64,000 bases of DNA from Aquimarina megaterium XH134 (lineage in GTDB: Bacteria > Bacteroidota > Bacteroidia > Flavobacteriales > Flavobacteriaceae), in assembly GCF_000520975.1 (NCBI RefSeq), contig NZ_JACB01000043.1:1-64000 (forward strand). The letters are read 5' to 3'. The first letter of the stretch is position 1. Each line of letters begins with the position of its first letter. Of the stretch, positions 20,901 through 27,685 are shown piece after piece. The notes beneath the pieces were generated by a model that was not told where the DNA came from, did not search any database, and was given only the letters and a program-made list of their open reading frames with translations. Both the position numbers and the translations under genes were made by a program.

Positions 20901-23900
20901 TACTCCAATAATAGAAGATATCCAAACCAGCTGTGATGCAGTTTCTGGATCAGGAACAACGGGAGGTACAGTATCTGGATATACATCAGGAACTGCACCC
21001 TATACATTTACATGGTATTTGGTAACCGAAGAAGAAGTTCTTCCTCCAGACGGAGATCCCGTTATTGAATTGGTAGAAGAATTAAAATACCAAGAAATTG
21101 TTCAGGAAGGTGGTACTTCTAGTTATCCTGGTATTACACCAGGTAATTATAAGGTTGTCGTAACAGATGCTAATGGTTGTACTGCAGAAACAGTAGTTAC
21201 AGCGGTAACACAACCTCCGGTAAGACGTAATTATAATATATGTTTAAGTTGGGTATCTCCGACTCAAAAAGAAAGAAATGATACAGAACCAGATACTACT
21301 CGTACGGTTAAACCTATTGGTCCATCTACATTTAATCAAGCGATCGCATCCAAAGTAGAACTTTGTGTTGTTGAAAATATAGATAAGTTAGAGGCTAATG
21401 TAAATGAGGTTCTTTATAATACAGGAGGACTAGATGATGAGGTGACGTTAAAATATACTCAGGGAACAAGTGATACTTATCATTTCACTCTATACTATTA
21501 TGATCGTGCAGGTAACCTGGTACGTACAGTACCACCAGAAGGAGTTCGTACGGTTAGCGATCGTAGTGCAACTGCACATACATATGTTACGGGATATGAC
21601 TATAATAGTATTTCACAATTAGCTAGTCAAAATACACCAGATGGAGGTACTTCACAATTCGTATATAATGATATTGGTCAATTATGGTATTCTCAAAACG
21701 AGCGCCAGCAACGAGAAGGAGTATTCTCCTATATAGTATATGATGAACTGGGGAGAGTGCGTGAAGGTGGAGAAGCCAAATTAAATGGAAAAATATTCCC
21801 TGCCGATTTCTTGATTAATAATCAGGCAAATCCACAAGTGGCAATCGATTTACCAATGATTGATAAAACTGAATATATTCAGACCACTTATAATGATAGA
21901 GTAGAAGAAATTTCTTATCGAGATCAAAAACAACGTTTTTTACGTAATAACGTAAGTTTTATTAATAATAAAGATAAAAACGGTAAGCTTACTAAAACAT
22001 ATTACAGCTATGATCCACATGGTAATGTAGAGTGGTGCGTACAGGAACTCCCAGGGATCGGAAGAACAACAGTTGCCTATACATATGACTTAGTATCGGG
22101 TAATGTAAACGAAGTTCATTTCAATAGAGGGCGAGTAGATGAATATCGTCATAAATATACCTATGATGAAGATAACAGAATCGTATCTGTAAAAACATCT
22201 AAAGATGGTTATGTATGGGATGAAGATGCCCGATATGATTATTATCTACATGGCCCATTAGCAAGAACCGAACTAGGTGAAGATAAGGTACAGGGATTAG
22301 ATTTTACCTATACCATTCATGGATGGTTAAAAGGTATTAATACTCCTGATCTTGCACAGAATGCTTATAATCCAGATGCAAATAATAAACGTGGTGATGC
22401 CGCAACAAAACATGCCAAAGATGAATTTGGTATGGTATTAGGCTATTATCGTGGAGATTTTACTCGTGATGGAGTATTAAATTCTGGACTTACGGCGGCT
22501 AATCCGTTTAATCTGGAAAATGCAGTAAACGGCGTACAACAGAACTTGTATAACGGTAATATTAGCACCTGGACTTCTCAGGTCGCAGAAGAAGCGAAAG
22601 AGAAAAATAGGGCGAGTTACCTTACCGGAAATAACTACCGATATGACCAGTTAAACCGAATCAAATCATCAACTACACAATTGTATAGTGATACCAATCA
22701 AACCTATGGTGCTATAGGGGGCAGTGCCAATGCCTTTAAAACATCTTATGAGTATGATAAAAATGGTAACCTACAACGATTAAAACGGCATAAAGATGAC
22801 GGACAGCTAATAGATGATCTAACGTATCACTATAACCTTGAAGATCCAAACTTATCTAATCGTTTAACATATGTAGATGATGCTGCAGGACAAGTAAGTA
22901 CAGTAATCAATGATTTACCTGATCAAAATGTAGGAAACTATGAATACGATGAAACAGGGCAGTTAATTCGCGATAATAGCGAAGGACTACGTTATGTATG
23001 GACAGCCGCTGGTAAAGTATCAGAAATTATCCCGGATAATACGGGTAATCCTGATACGCAAAAAGTACACATGTCATTTACTTATGATGGTATGGGTATG
23101 CGTGCCATGAAGCAAGTAAACCGTATGCCATATAATGTAACAGGAGAAGGTCCGCAAATTCATAATCCGGCAGCAATAGAAACAACCTATTACACTTGTG
23201 ATGCTTCTGGTAATGTAATGGGAATCTATAAACGCGAGGATGTTAAGGTAAATCCAAATGATGCAACCGATAATACCTATACAGCAACGTTTAGCATCTC
23301 AGAGAGACCTATCTATGGTAGTGATCGTGTTGGACAGGATGTCTTTAGCGAAGTAATCTATACGCGTACCTATGGATTTGATACTATAGAAAACTATGAA
23401 GAGGTAGCAGTACAGTTTATGAGTAATATCACAAACGCACTAGACAATGTATTCTTAGTACAAAATGATAGTAAAGAGTTAACAGATACAAACGGTGCTG
23501 TAGTGCAGGTTCCTGGAACCAAGATGGCGAAAGCTAAAGCAGATCGAACGTTTAATGCATTACAGTATGAAGCTTTACAACAAGAAAATGAAGCTATTGT
23601 ACCTATTGTAACAGATAATAATGTTTTCTTAATCGAGAATACACAGGGTGAAGTAATAAGTTACGGTGCAGTAGCAACTAATTACTTTAGTACTGATCCC
23701 GATCGTTCTGTATTATTGATCTACGATGCATCAGGTAATCTGGTATCAGGATTAGAAACTATTAATGTTGATACAGCTACATCAATTGATCCGCAGGCAA
23801 AAACAGTAGTAGTAAAACACCCATCTAATCCTAGTGAGTATTTGATATTCTATAGAGATACAGCTTCAGGGTTACATTGCGCAACCTTACGTAATAGCGG

Positions 23901-25776
23901 CGGAGTATCGATTACGGGTCACCAAAACTTTGCCTATAGCAATTATGGGCGTCATATGGCAGTGATCCAGGACGAACAACAAAAAAAGGCATATCTTTAC
24001 GCCACCATGCATACCGATGGTACTGTAACGACGCCACCGGGAACCAACCTGGTTCGTTTTACAATTGGTGAAACGGGAACTGTAAGTTTTGATGGTACAT
24101 TGCTACCAGCATACTTTGATAGTTTCGATGCAGCAGGTAATGGAGAGTTGCAGATCGCAACCGATGGTACGGCAATAAGTGTGTATCATAATATCTCATT
24201 ACCCGCACAATGGACCGCAGCTACAGATGCAGAAATTCGCACCTGGCAGCTCGATCCGGATACGAAACTACCAGTAGTAGCAAGTGTATCGACTATTGCA
24301 GTAACCAACGGTAATATTGGTAAAGGTTCTTTGATAAACACAGGAGATGATATCTATTATACGCAGTATACGCAGGAGGTAACAACCAATGCAGATACTA
24401 AGGTCGTAAAACGAGCTTCAGATAACCAGGTAGTAGCTACTAACGCATTAGGGGACCTTAGAGTAAATAAGGATAATAAACTCTACCAGTTTGTAGGTAC
24501 AACGAATAGTGGGCAGGAATGGAACCTAGATACTCAAACCAGTACAGTACTAAATAATTTACCTGCTGCTACCGGAGGAGTAACAGGATACCAACCGTAT
24601 CAACCGTATACTATTCTTACTACAGAAGATCAGGCAACCAGTGGATTGGTATATCGTGATCTGGGTAATAAGTATTATGAGATTAAGGATCACCTTGGTA
24701 ATGTACGAGTAGTGGTAAACGATCGTAAAAATCTGGACCCTGCTACAGGAGACTTAACGGCTAAGGTAGAAAGCTATAATGGTTACTATCCGTTTGGGAT
24801 GCTACAACCTAATCGACATAAAGACTCTAAATCCTATAGATATGGATTCCAGGGACAAGAAAAAGACGATGAAATTAAAGGTGAAGGGAATAGTGTAAAC
24901 TATAAGTATAGAATGCACGATCCTAGATTAGGGAGGTTTTTTGCAGTGGATCCGTTGACTGCCAAATATCCATATTTGAGCCCTTATCACTTTTCGCATA
25001 ATTCGCCAATCTACACTAGAGAGATTGAGGGGTTAGAAGGAGAATTTTATGTGCTAGATTTAAGAAAGCAAGAGCCAAAACTGAAATTCAATAAGACTGT
25101 TGATTATTGGCTAGTCCCTAATTCTATTGAAACGGACTATGTGGTAGTAGAAGTTCCCGGAAATAACAATTCTTACATTTCCTATACTTTTACAGCAGTA
25201 GGTGGTAATAACATGATGAGTAATGGAGAGACAGGAACTGGAAATTATATTGAGGATTTTGAAAAGTTCAAAAAAGATCCAATAAGTGCTATTTATAGTG
25301 GAAATTATGTTAGTGATCAAGAAATTTTAAGTCATTTAGCAAAGGATATAGTTGTAGGAATGATTTTGGCAAGAGTAGCTAAAGGAATGAGAGTTAAAGT
25401 GCCTGAAAATGGTGCACCACCAATTACTCGTGCAAATAATGTAAAAGGCTGGAAAGTTGGGGATCCTATCAATAATCTGACTCGAGCTGGAAATGTACCA
25501 TCTTGGTCTGCGGTACGAGCAAGACATTGGAAAAATAGAGCGAAGAATGCAAAGTCAGGGGAATTCACCAAAGATAATCTGGCAAGAATGAAAAAAGGTA
25601 GAGCACCACAACGTTACAATGAAGAAACTGGAAAGATGGAAAGTATGGAATTAGACCATAGACCACCGCAAAGGGATGGCGGGCTATTTGATTTTGAAGA
25701 AGTTTGGCCAGATGAACACGCTGCACAAGACCCATACAGACATACAGGAAATAATAATGGAAACAATGGAGGATAA
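14986..25776 (+). CDS. Giant DUF11/SprB/RHS polymorphic toxin with C-terminal HNH-type nuclease (3596 aa)
   Basis: Domains in order: signal peptide (to about residue 19, GYAQ); several DUF11-like 'conserved repeat' beta-sandwiches (ADLLIETSTNAS... VTFTIKLTNRS) to about 1450; three SprB-like or PKD-like repeats around 1580-2075 (NPQCAGEDSGSAEVVVTG, GLIAGEYSVVVADESGCG); RHS YD-repeats from about 2170 (YYYDRAGNLVRTVPPEGVR, YDYNSISQLASQNTPDGGTS); and the RHS-associated core near 3285-3345 (YRYGFQGQEKDDE, HDPRLGRFFAVDPL). The C-terminal tip (about 3480-3596) holds ELDHRPPQRDGG with Asp3557-His3558, then DEH at 3576-3578 and a final RH at 3585-3586. That is the spacing of an HNH/endonuclease VII-fold nuclease. 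The likely action is DNA cleavage in a target cell, with the RHS barrel carrying the tip. The export route is not proven, since I see no T9SS C-terminal domain. Confidence 0.88.
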   Translation: MKKIYTVLFLLLTVIGYAQSNADLLIETSTNASLVVCGDEVTFTIKLTNRSNAVLSGIVYNSTLPNGITLVNSQYPNSSNTAGQVKFAIPSIQANEVTNFTYTAKGSCTLLTEFDSATQTNETFVVRNTNSVAYKVNAGAEQTVTGTSESYNVNFPELFVKVKDQDVNIQVGVLEKDTDGSVFNREIEVSNSGLGAVSEFRLYVDYDANIDFNELKLSTGQVLTPIGPAVTSPLGAGLQRLEYTITNFSTIGNGNAAFEQNERLIFIDKVSLDATDCLSSMATNYTAVYGCNTTFCEVIDDKDATSVNYLSFVQGAPKFSSKTTLVKSGDLCGDPIKIRYTYTNLGNGSNVSSADAAFNLRLLEKGDLFKDLGVNKMLINGNELIGAPRFNDIQYDFSLNANGFFSTDPDGAGVGLDDIDKDGVFDDLPVGSTVTIDVEFNFVWDANIIDNISSERITNSTLYSTSNSCGSISYNYRGFNGLSFGSYQPTSPNIVVPNELKTGDTPTLVFNVNYRNLLRENIVLGAINFSKNYLSRFTVPEGYKIENVIWYNKNTNSPDPDAQVLPATSIGNNQYEVRGGGQNGRYEVKVLIECSDTLVETIEDIKWEMDVDICNDYNSLELLEMVRESSSVFTMFERCTTDPGGPGGGGDTCDFKTETFDVTRNTFGYVEGYNGLEYYTANQLSSIPKVTAQTQGIELKKGYPLDKVLVTSTGLLNTDAGESYNKISFEMAFNLPEGVNIGLLEHNTDGFLLINNTSYGLTNPSVQVDSRNRVTYTYTIPVSAVSGSNISLEVKDLELKLLKKSNITLEPGAYNLSVFRGKFLGENNSGVDGCGPSKGTNFELYVPKSSAYVITNNRRSCNSYNGYRYPLAGFNVTSATRGDDFVNEYRPLILPVRSVYNLPDGYQLQNENPYSNSPHFFNKDNSALLNPLTNYNLTNNTIELFLNELALLSGDKHVGTSSFYNAIEPICEDNYSVPPLGNIKKFPMDLFYIDLLEDPSVTIDYFSSLNKENIINFIEEFNVPYSVSANQVQEGFERKTDWPIQFCNDNNFYALKNAWIALELKNEDQSTILIGAKDQDGNMIPEEDIIFYGPINPRSGKPKNMLIRLNGTIINAETCVTIYPIAEYRVCENDVEQDIDLIAGWYCDSWPLSGEAYDETSELTAVTSINNPGILTCQYEYKKDIVTLRYKTGGIDWEVNRVGNEVDLCEDIAFDVKVVSSKFANVYDTNVTVDLPVGVSASDVSTITYTYSGASATVPASFIQQNVSGTQDLIIKASDLVTSLLVASGDLTDATESTIPGIRLPGKNEISFRISLNSDCNYNPGKPVKFFLEGTTNCSENINLQFDRFIPLKGLTTPDITVDITGSNFLVCNDSNEVTIAVVNASVNPIAQQQLVVTLPTGVTYANEVSGFPAPTSTTATTVTWSLTDLDTNKNQTFKINTRLTNLSGTSFEYQAETIQNGQATCISNNQVCDLEVTTASDTVEVVNSPFPGITINTLSSSPVCEGEDVVVEVVLSGALVGGSYTYTWNVQPISSNGNQFTFRPLNSTSLQVTVQSATNPAPNCSGTATVDVEVYPSAEINLTLVDGVSCSGKSDGKVTVSITGEQGTGYLEQEPFEIVNSTYPNLVTIGQQLTNGQELTIENIPEGNFSITFKDNYGCQFEKSIAIGVVDKPIDELCVSLLPCDVTSGNVTVSFNTLDVHPSLTGTNYTGRIYKVTGGTSEDIVTYTGTFPDAQSHELINAIVGDSYYVEITAANGCIFSTPFRPRTIGASVTIKEDSPYLEVCFANDTLDVNFELKNNGNSCSIYTVSGYTVFFGSVDSEGEFVGTPEVFDDIPSLGSDPTPFQLQNVGPGNYKIFVQPSAVTSYNGALEACGTSKYFNIKALSNLSVDTIANNPQCAGEDSGSAEVVVTGNSGAVSYEWTNTAGEVVSIGYIATGLIAGEYSVVVADESGCGATDPVKVTLEDPTPLDTPIIEDIQTSCDAVSGSGTTGGTVSGYTSGTAPYTFTWYLVTEEEVLPPDGDPVIELVEELKYQEIVQEGGTSSYPGITPGNYKVVVTDANGCTAETVVTAVTQPPVRRNYNICLSWVSPTQKERNDTEPDTTRTVKPIGPSTFNQAIASKVELCVVENIDKLEANVNEVLYNTGGLDDEVTLKYTQGTSDTYHFTLYYYDRAGNLVRTVPPEGVRTVSDRSATAHTYVTGYDYNSISQLASQNTPDGGTSQFVYNDIGQLWYSQNERQQREGVFSYIVYDELGRVREGGEAKLNGKIFPADFLINNQANPQVAIDLPMIDKTEYIQTTYNDRVEEISYRDQKQRFLRNNVSFINNKDKNGKLTKTYYSYDPHGNVEWCVQELPGIGRTTVAYTYDLVSGNVNEVHFNRGRVDEYRHKYTYDEDNRIVSVKTSKDGYVWDEDARYDYYLHGPLARTELGEDKVQGLDFTYTIHGWLKGINTPDLAQNAYNPDANNKRGDAATKHAKDEFGMVLGYYRGDFTRDGVLNSGLTAANPFNLENAVNGVQQNLYNGNISTWTSQVAEEAKEKNRASYLTGNNYRYDQLNRIKSSTTQLYSDTNQTYGAIGGSANAFKTSYEYDKNGNLQRLKRHKDDGQLIDDLTYHYNLEDPNLSNRLTYVDDAAGQVSTVINDLPDQNVGNYEYDETGQLIRDNSEGLRYVWTAAGKVSEIIPDNTGNPDTQKVHMSFTYDGMGMRAMKQVNRMPYNVTGEGPQIHNPAAIETTYYTCDASGNVMGIYKREDVKVNPNDATDNTYTATFSISERPIYGSDRVGQDVFSEVIYTRTYGFDTIENYEEVAVQFMSNITNALDNVFLVQNDSKELTDTNGAVVQVPGTKMAKAKADRTFNALQYEALQQENEAIVPIVTDNNVFLIENTQGEVISYGAVATNYFSTDPDRSVLLIYDASGNLVSGLETINVDTATSIDPQAKTVVVKHPSNPSEYLIFYRDTASGLHCATLRNSGGVSITGHQNFAYSNYGRHMAVIQDEQQKKAYLYATMHTDGTVTTPPGTNLVRFTIGETGTVSFDGTLLPAYFDSFDAAGNGELQIATDGTAISVYHNISLPAQWTAATDAEIRTWQLDPDTKLPVVASVSTIAVTNGNIGKGSLINTGDDIYYTQYTQEVTTNADTKVVKRASDNQVVATNALGDLRVNKDNKLYQFVGTTNSGQEWNLDTQTSTVLNNLPAATGGVTGYQPYQPYTILTTEDQATSGLVYRDLGNKYYEIKDHLGNVRVVVNDRKNLDPATGDLTAKVESYNGYYPFGMLQPNRHKDSKSYRYGFQGQEKDDEIKGEGNSVNYKYRMHDPRLGRFFAVDPLTAKYPYLSPYHFSHNSPIYTREIEGLEGEFYVLDLRKQEPKLKFNKTVDYWLVPNSIETDYVVVEVPGNNNSYISYTFTAVGGNNMMSNGETGTGNYIEDFEKFKKDPISAIYSGNYVSDQEILSHLAKDIVVGMILARVAKGMRVKVPENGAPPITRANNVKGWKVGDPINNLTRAGNVPSWSAVRARHWKNRAKNAKSGEFTKDNLARMKKGRAPQRYNEETGKMESMELDHRPPQRDGGLFDFEEVWPDEHAAQDPYRHTGNNNGNNGG
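25430..25776 (+). other. Variable toxin tip of the RHS protein (HNH/EndoVII-like)
   Basis: This is the exchangeable C-terminal segment within the 3596-aa gene. It begins after a low-complexity linker and the motif WKVGDPINNLTRAGN, then WSAVRARHWKNRA. The catalytic candidates are Asp-His (25654-25659), His in DEH (25717-25719) and the terminal His (25741-25743). The base composition looks more AT-rich than the RHS repeats before it, as expected when tips are swapped by recombination. Specific activity on DNA is inferred from the motif, not shown. Confidence 0.7.
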
Positions 25777-26230
25777 TAATATTTTAGATTTAGATAAACT
25801 TTTTAGAGAAGCAAAAGGAAAACCTGTTGGGATTAACGGAAAATTTTTAGTACGAATAGATCGTTTTAATCTACCGGTAAAAAAAATACCTTTAAATTTT
25901 TGTTTCATTGAGACAAATAGTGAGTGGAAACAAGGGTTTATTTTGAAAACCAAAGGAACTTTTAAATTAAACTCAAAGGATACTATTAGAGATGCCATTG
26001 TGTTATGGGAAGATACAGCTCCAAAGGATTTTGTTGTGAATGTCAACTCTAAAGATGGGAAACTTTTAATTTATAATGTATGGGATTTTGGGAATGGAAT
26101 TACTCAAGCATGGCATAATGGAGCTGCAATTGAAATAAAGCAGATAACTAATAATAAAAGAGTTTATTATTGCAATGATGGTCATCCTAATTTAGATCTT
26201 AATAATTTGGTGTTCAGTATGACATGGTAA
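25757..26230 (+). CDS. Probable immunity protein for the HNH-type RHS toxin
   Basis: I place the start at the ATG 25757, which has AGGAA about 8 nt ahead (25766 is an alternative). The longer frame from 25676 would overlap the toxin heavily. The protein (about 157 residues) is cytoplasmic with no signal. It has the C-terminal pattern LLIYNVWDFGNGITQAWHNG, then YYCNDGHPNLDL and a final Trp. I know this WHNGAA/CNDGxPxxDxxDLVF pattern from immunity-like genes next to HNH-type RHS/CDI toxin tips in other bacteria. The position directly after and overlapping the toxin end is the classic arrangement for a cognate inhibitor that protects the producer. The pairing is inferred. Confidence 0.75.
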   Translation: METMEDNNILDLDKLFREAKGKPVGINGKFLVRIDRFNLPVKKIPLNFCFIETNSEWKQGFILKTKGTFKLNSKDTIRDAIVLWEDTAPKDFVVNVNSKDGKLLIYNVWDFGNGITQAWHNGAAIEIKQITNNKRVYYCNDGHPNLDLNNLVFSMTW

Positions 26231-26275
26231 GATCTAATGAAGGTGTAATCTATACACTTAGTAATAATAACAATA

Positions 26276-26319
26276 ATAAAGACAAAAGCTACCTATTTCT
26301 AGGTAGCTTTTGTCTTTAT
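26276..26319 (+). terminator. Strong hairpin terminator after the immunity gene
   Basis: A perfect 18-bp stem has its inner arms at AAAGACAAAAGCTACC (26278-26293) and GGTAGCTTTTGTCTTT (26302-26317) and an 8-nt loop, TATTTCTA. It ends in a T-rich run on the coding strand and a complementary A-rich run on the other strand, so it may act in both directions. It separates the toxin array from the next operon. Confidence 0.85.
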
Positions 26320-26334
26320 ACTAAAGAGGGTTTT

Positions 26335-26362
26335 ATCTATATAAAATGTGTTTTATATAGAT
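26335..26362. repeat. Second hairpin in the gap after the toxin array
   Basis: The arms ATCTATATAAAA (26335-26346) and TTTTATATAGAT (26351-26362) are perfectly inverted with a 4-nt loop TGTG. The stem is nearly all AT. It lies just past the terminator and before an A-rich stretch, so it may reinforce termination or mark an old insertion scar. Confidence 0.5.
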
Positions 26363-26611
26363 TAATATCAAAAAAAATAAAAAAAATATTTCCCAGTCCC
26401 GAAAAATGAAACTCAGGACTCGTATTCTTGTACTGTGAAAAACGATGTAGTGCGAAGATTGAGTATGATTTTTATAAGATTTAGCTTAATGTAAAAGCAT
26501 GGTAACAAGTGATTTAATATGTTTGATTACACATGTCGTAAGATGTGAAAAATAGTATAGAGAACTAGTTTTTTTTAAGAAAAATAGACCTCTTAAAGCA
26601 AAGTTAAATCT

Positions 26612-26650
26612 TAACTTTTTAACAACTTAAAAATGAATATATTTGCGACT
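26612..26650 (+). promoter_or_regulatory. Candidate flavobacterial promoter for the secretion operon
   Basis: TATATTTG at 26638-26645 fits the Bacteroidota -7 element TANNTTTG exactly. The TTAAC at 26619-26623 sits about 15-17 nt upstream, where a TTG-like -33 element is expected, although it is not a perfect TTG. The leader to the first ATG (26909) would be about 255 nt, which leaves space for regulation. Confidence 0.5.
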
Positions 26651-26908
26651 TCATTTTTTATAAGTATACAGAGTTTATCTCTATGTGTTTATTTTGGATT
26701 TTGATATTTAGTATATTGATAACTAGTTGATTATGCTGATTTTTTGGTTTGGGTTTTTGACCTTTTATACTAATGGTTGATGTTACTTGCTAAGTATAAT
26801 ATACTATACAATAAATGACATGTTAAGAATAAAAATAGTATAGCTGTATAGCAATAAGTTTGCGCAAAAAAATAATAACCACGATGGTTGGAAAAGTATT
26901 GTAAAGGA

Positions 26909-27685
26909 ATGCAAAAAATAATATATATAAGTATCATATTCACCTGCCTGTTGAGTTGTAAAACTTCGCAGGAACTGTTTAATAAGAAAAATATCAGTAC
27001 TACCAAGTATAAAGAAAGTTTTCATATTACAGAGGATGAGCCAAAACCAAAATTAGGAGTAAAATACTATTGGTTTAAATCCAGAAAAGTACAGGCTACA
27101 CAAAGTGATTATGCAGGAGAATTATTGGATGGGGTATATACCAAGTATTATTACTCTAATGAGTTGGCAGAGAAAGGCAATTTTAATAAAGGAAAAAAGA
27201 TTGGTGTCTGGAAATCCTGGTATAAAAACGGCCAATTAGCAACTACAGAAAACTGGAACAAAGGAGTACTAAATGGCAAATGCGTATTCTATGATAGTAT
27301 TGGTAATATAATATCAAAAGGTAAATATACTAGTGGTAAACGATCTGGGAAATGGATTTTCGTGCAAAAAGGTGACACTATAGATTATAGTAAAAAAGTA
27401 CGTAAAGAAAAAGATACACTAAAGCCAGGGTTCTTTGGTAGACTATTTAAACAGAAAGCAAAAGATTCAGTAGCTCCTCAGGAGAAAAAATCAGGTTTCT
27501 TTAAAAGGCTTTTTTCTAAAAAAGATAAAAATAAAACAACTTCTAAAAAGACAAAGAATAATAACCCAAAGGTAAAAGGGAATACTAAAAAGGGAGTTAA
27601 AAAAGCAAAACAAAAAAAGAAAACTAACGATAAACCAAATTTCTTTCAACGATTATTTGGTAAAAAAGAAAAGGATAATACGTGA
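26909..27685 (+). CDS. YwqK/MORN-type repeat lipoprotein with basic FFxRLF tail
   Basis: I prefer the ATG at 26909, preceded directly by AAAGGA, over the TTG at 26888. The product (258 aa) has a lipobox LLSC with Cys17, so it is an envelope lipoprotein. Residues about 70-160 carry three YwqK/MORN_2-like repeats (KGKKIGVWKSWYKNGQLA, GVLNGKCVFYDSIGN, SGKRSGKWIF). The rest is a very Lys-rich tail with three spaced copies of FFxRLF followed by Lys (residues about 175, 197 and 245). The next gene's GTG overlaps its stop, so it opens the secretion operon. Its role could be docking to a partner or to nucleic acid or membranes through the basic motif (inference). Confidence 0.75.
   Translation: MQKIIYISIIFTCLLSCKTSQELFNKKNISTTKYKESFHITEDEPKPKLGVKYYWFKSRKVQATQSDYAGELLDGVYTKYYYSNELAEKGNFNKGKKIGVWKSWYKNGQLATTENWNKGVLNGKCVFYDSIGNIISKGKYTSGKRSGKWIFVQKGDTIDYSKKVRKEKDTLKPGFFGRLFKQKAKDSVAPQEKKSGFFKRLFSKKDKNKTTSKKTKNNNPKVKGNTKKGVKKAKQKKKTNDKPNFFQRLFGKKEKDNT

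Larger units (their letters stand above)
26320..26908. other. Non-coding gap before the secretion operon (about 590 bp)
   Basis: No convincing gene lies here. A 61-codon frame (26224-26409) runs through the terminator and has no coding character. The gap holds the second hairpin (26335-26362) and a flavobacterial promoter-like element (26638-26645). The rest is AT-rich sequence without recognisable repeats or RNA motifs. Confidence 0.7.

Noticed and set aside
25684-26046. A 120-codon minus-strand frame across the toxin-immunity junction
   Set aside because: It covers the end of a clear toxin and the start of a clear immunity-like gene, with no start signal.
26224-26409. A 61-codon frame after the immunity gene
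   Set aside because: It runs through the strong hairpin at 26276-26319, so its transcript would be ended. It has no ribosome site or family.
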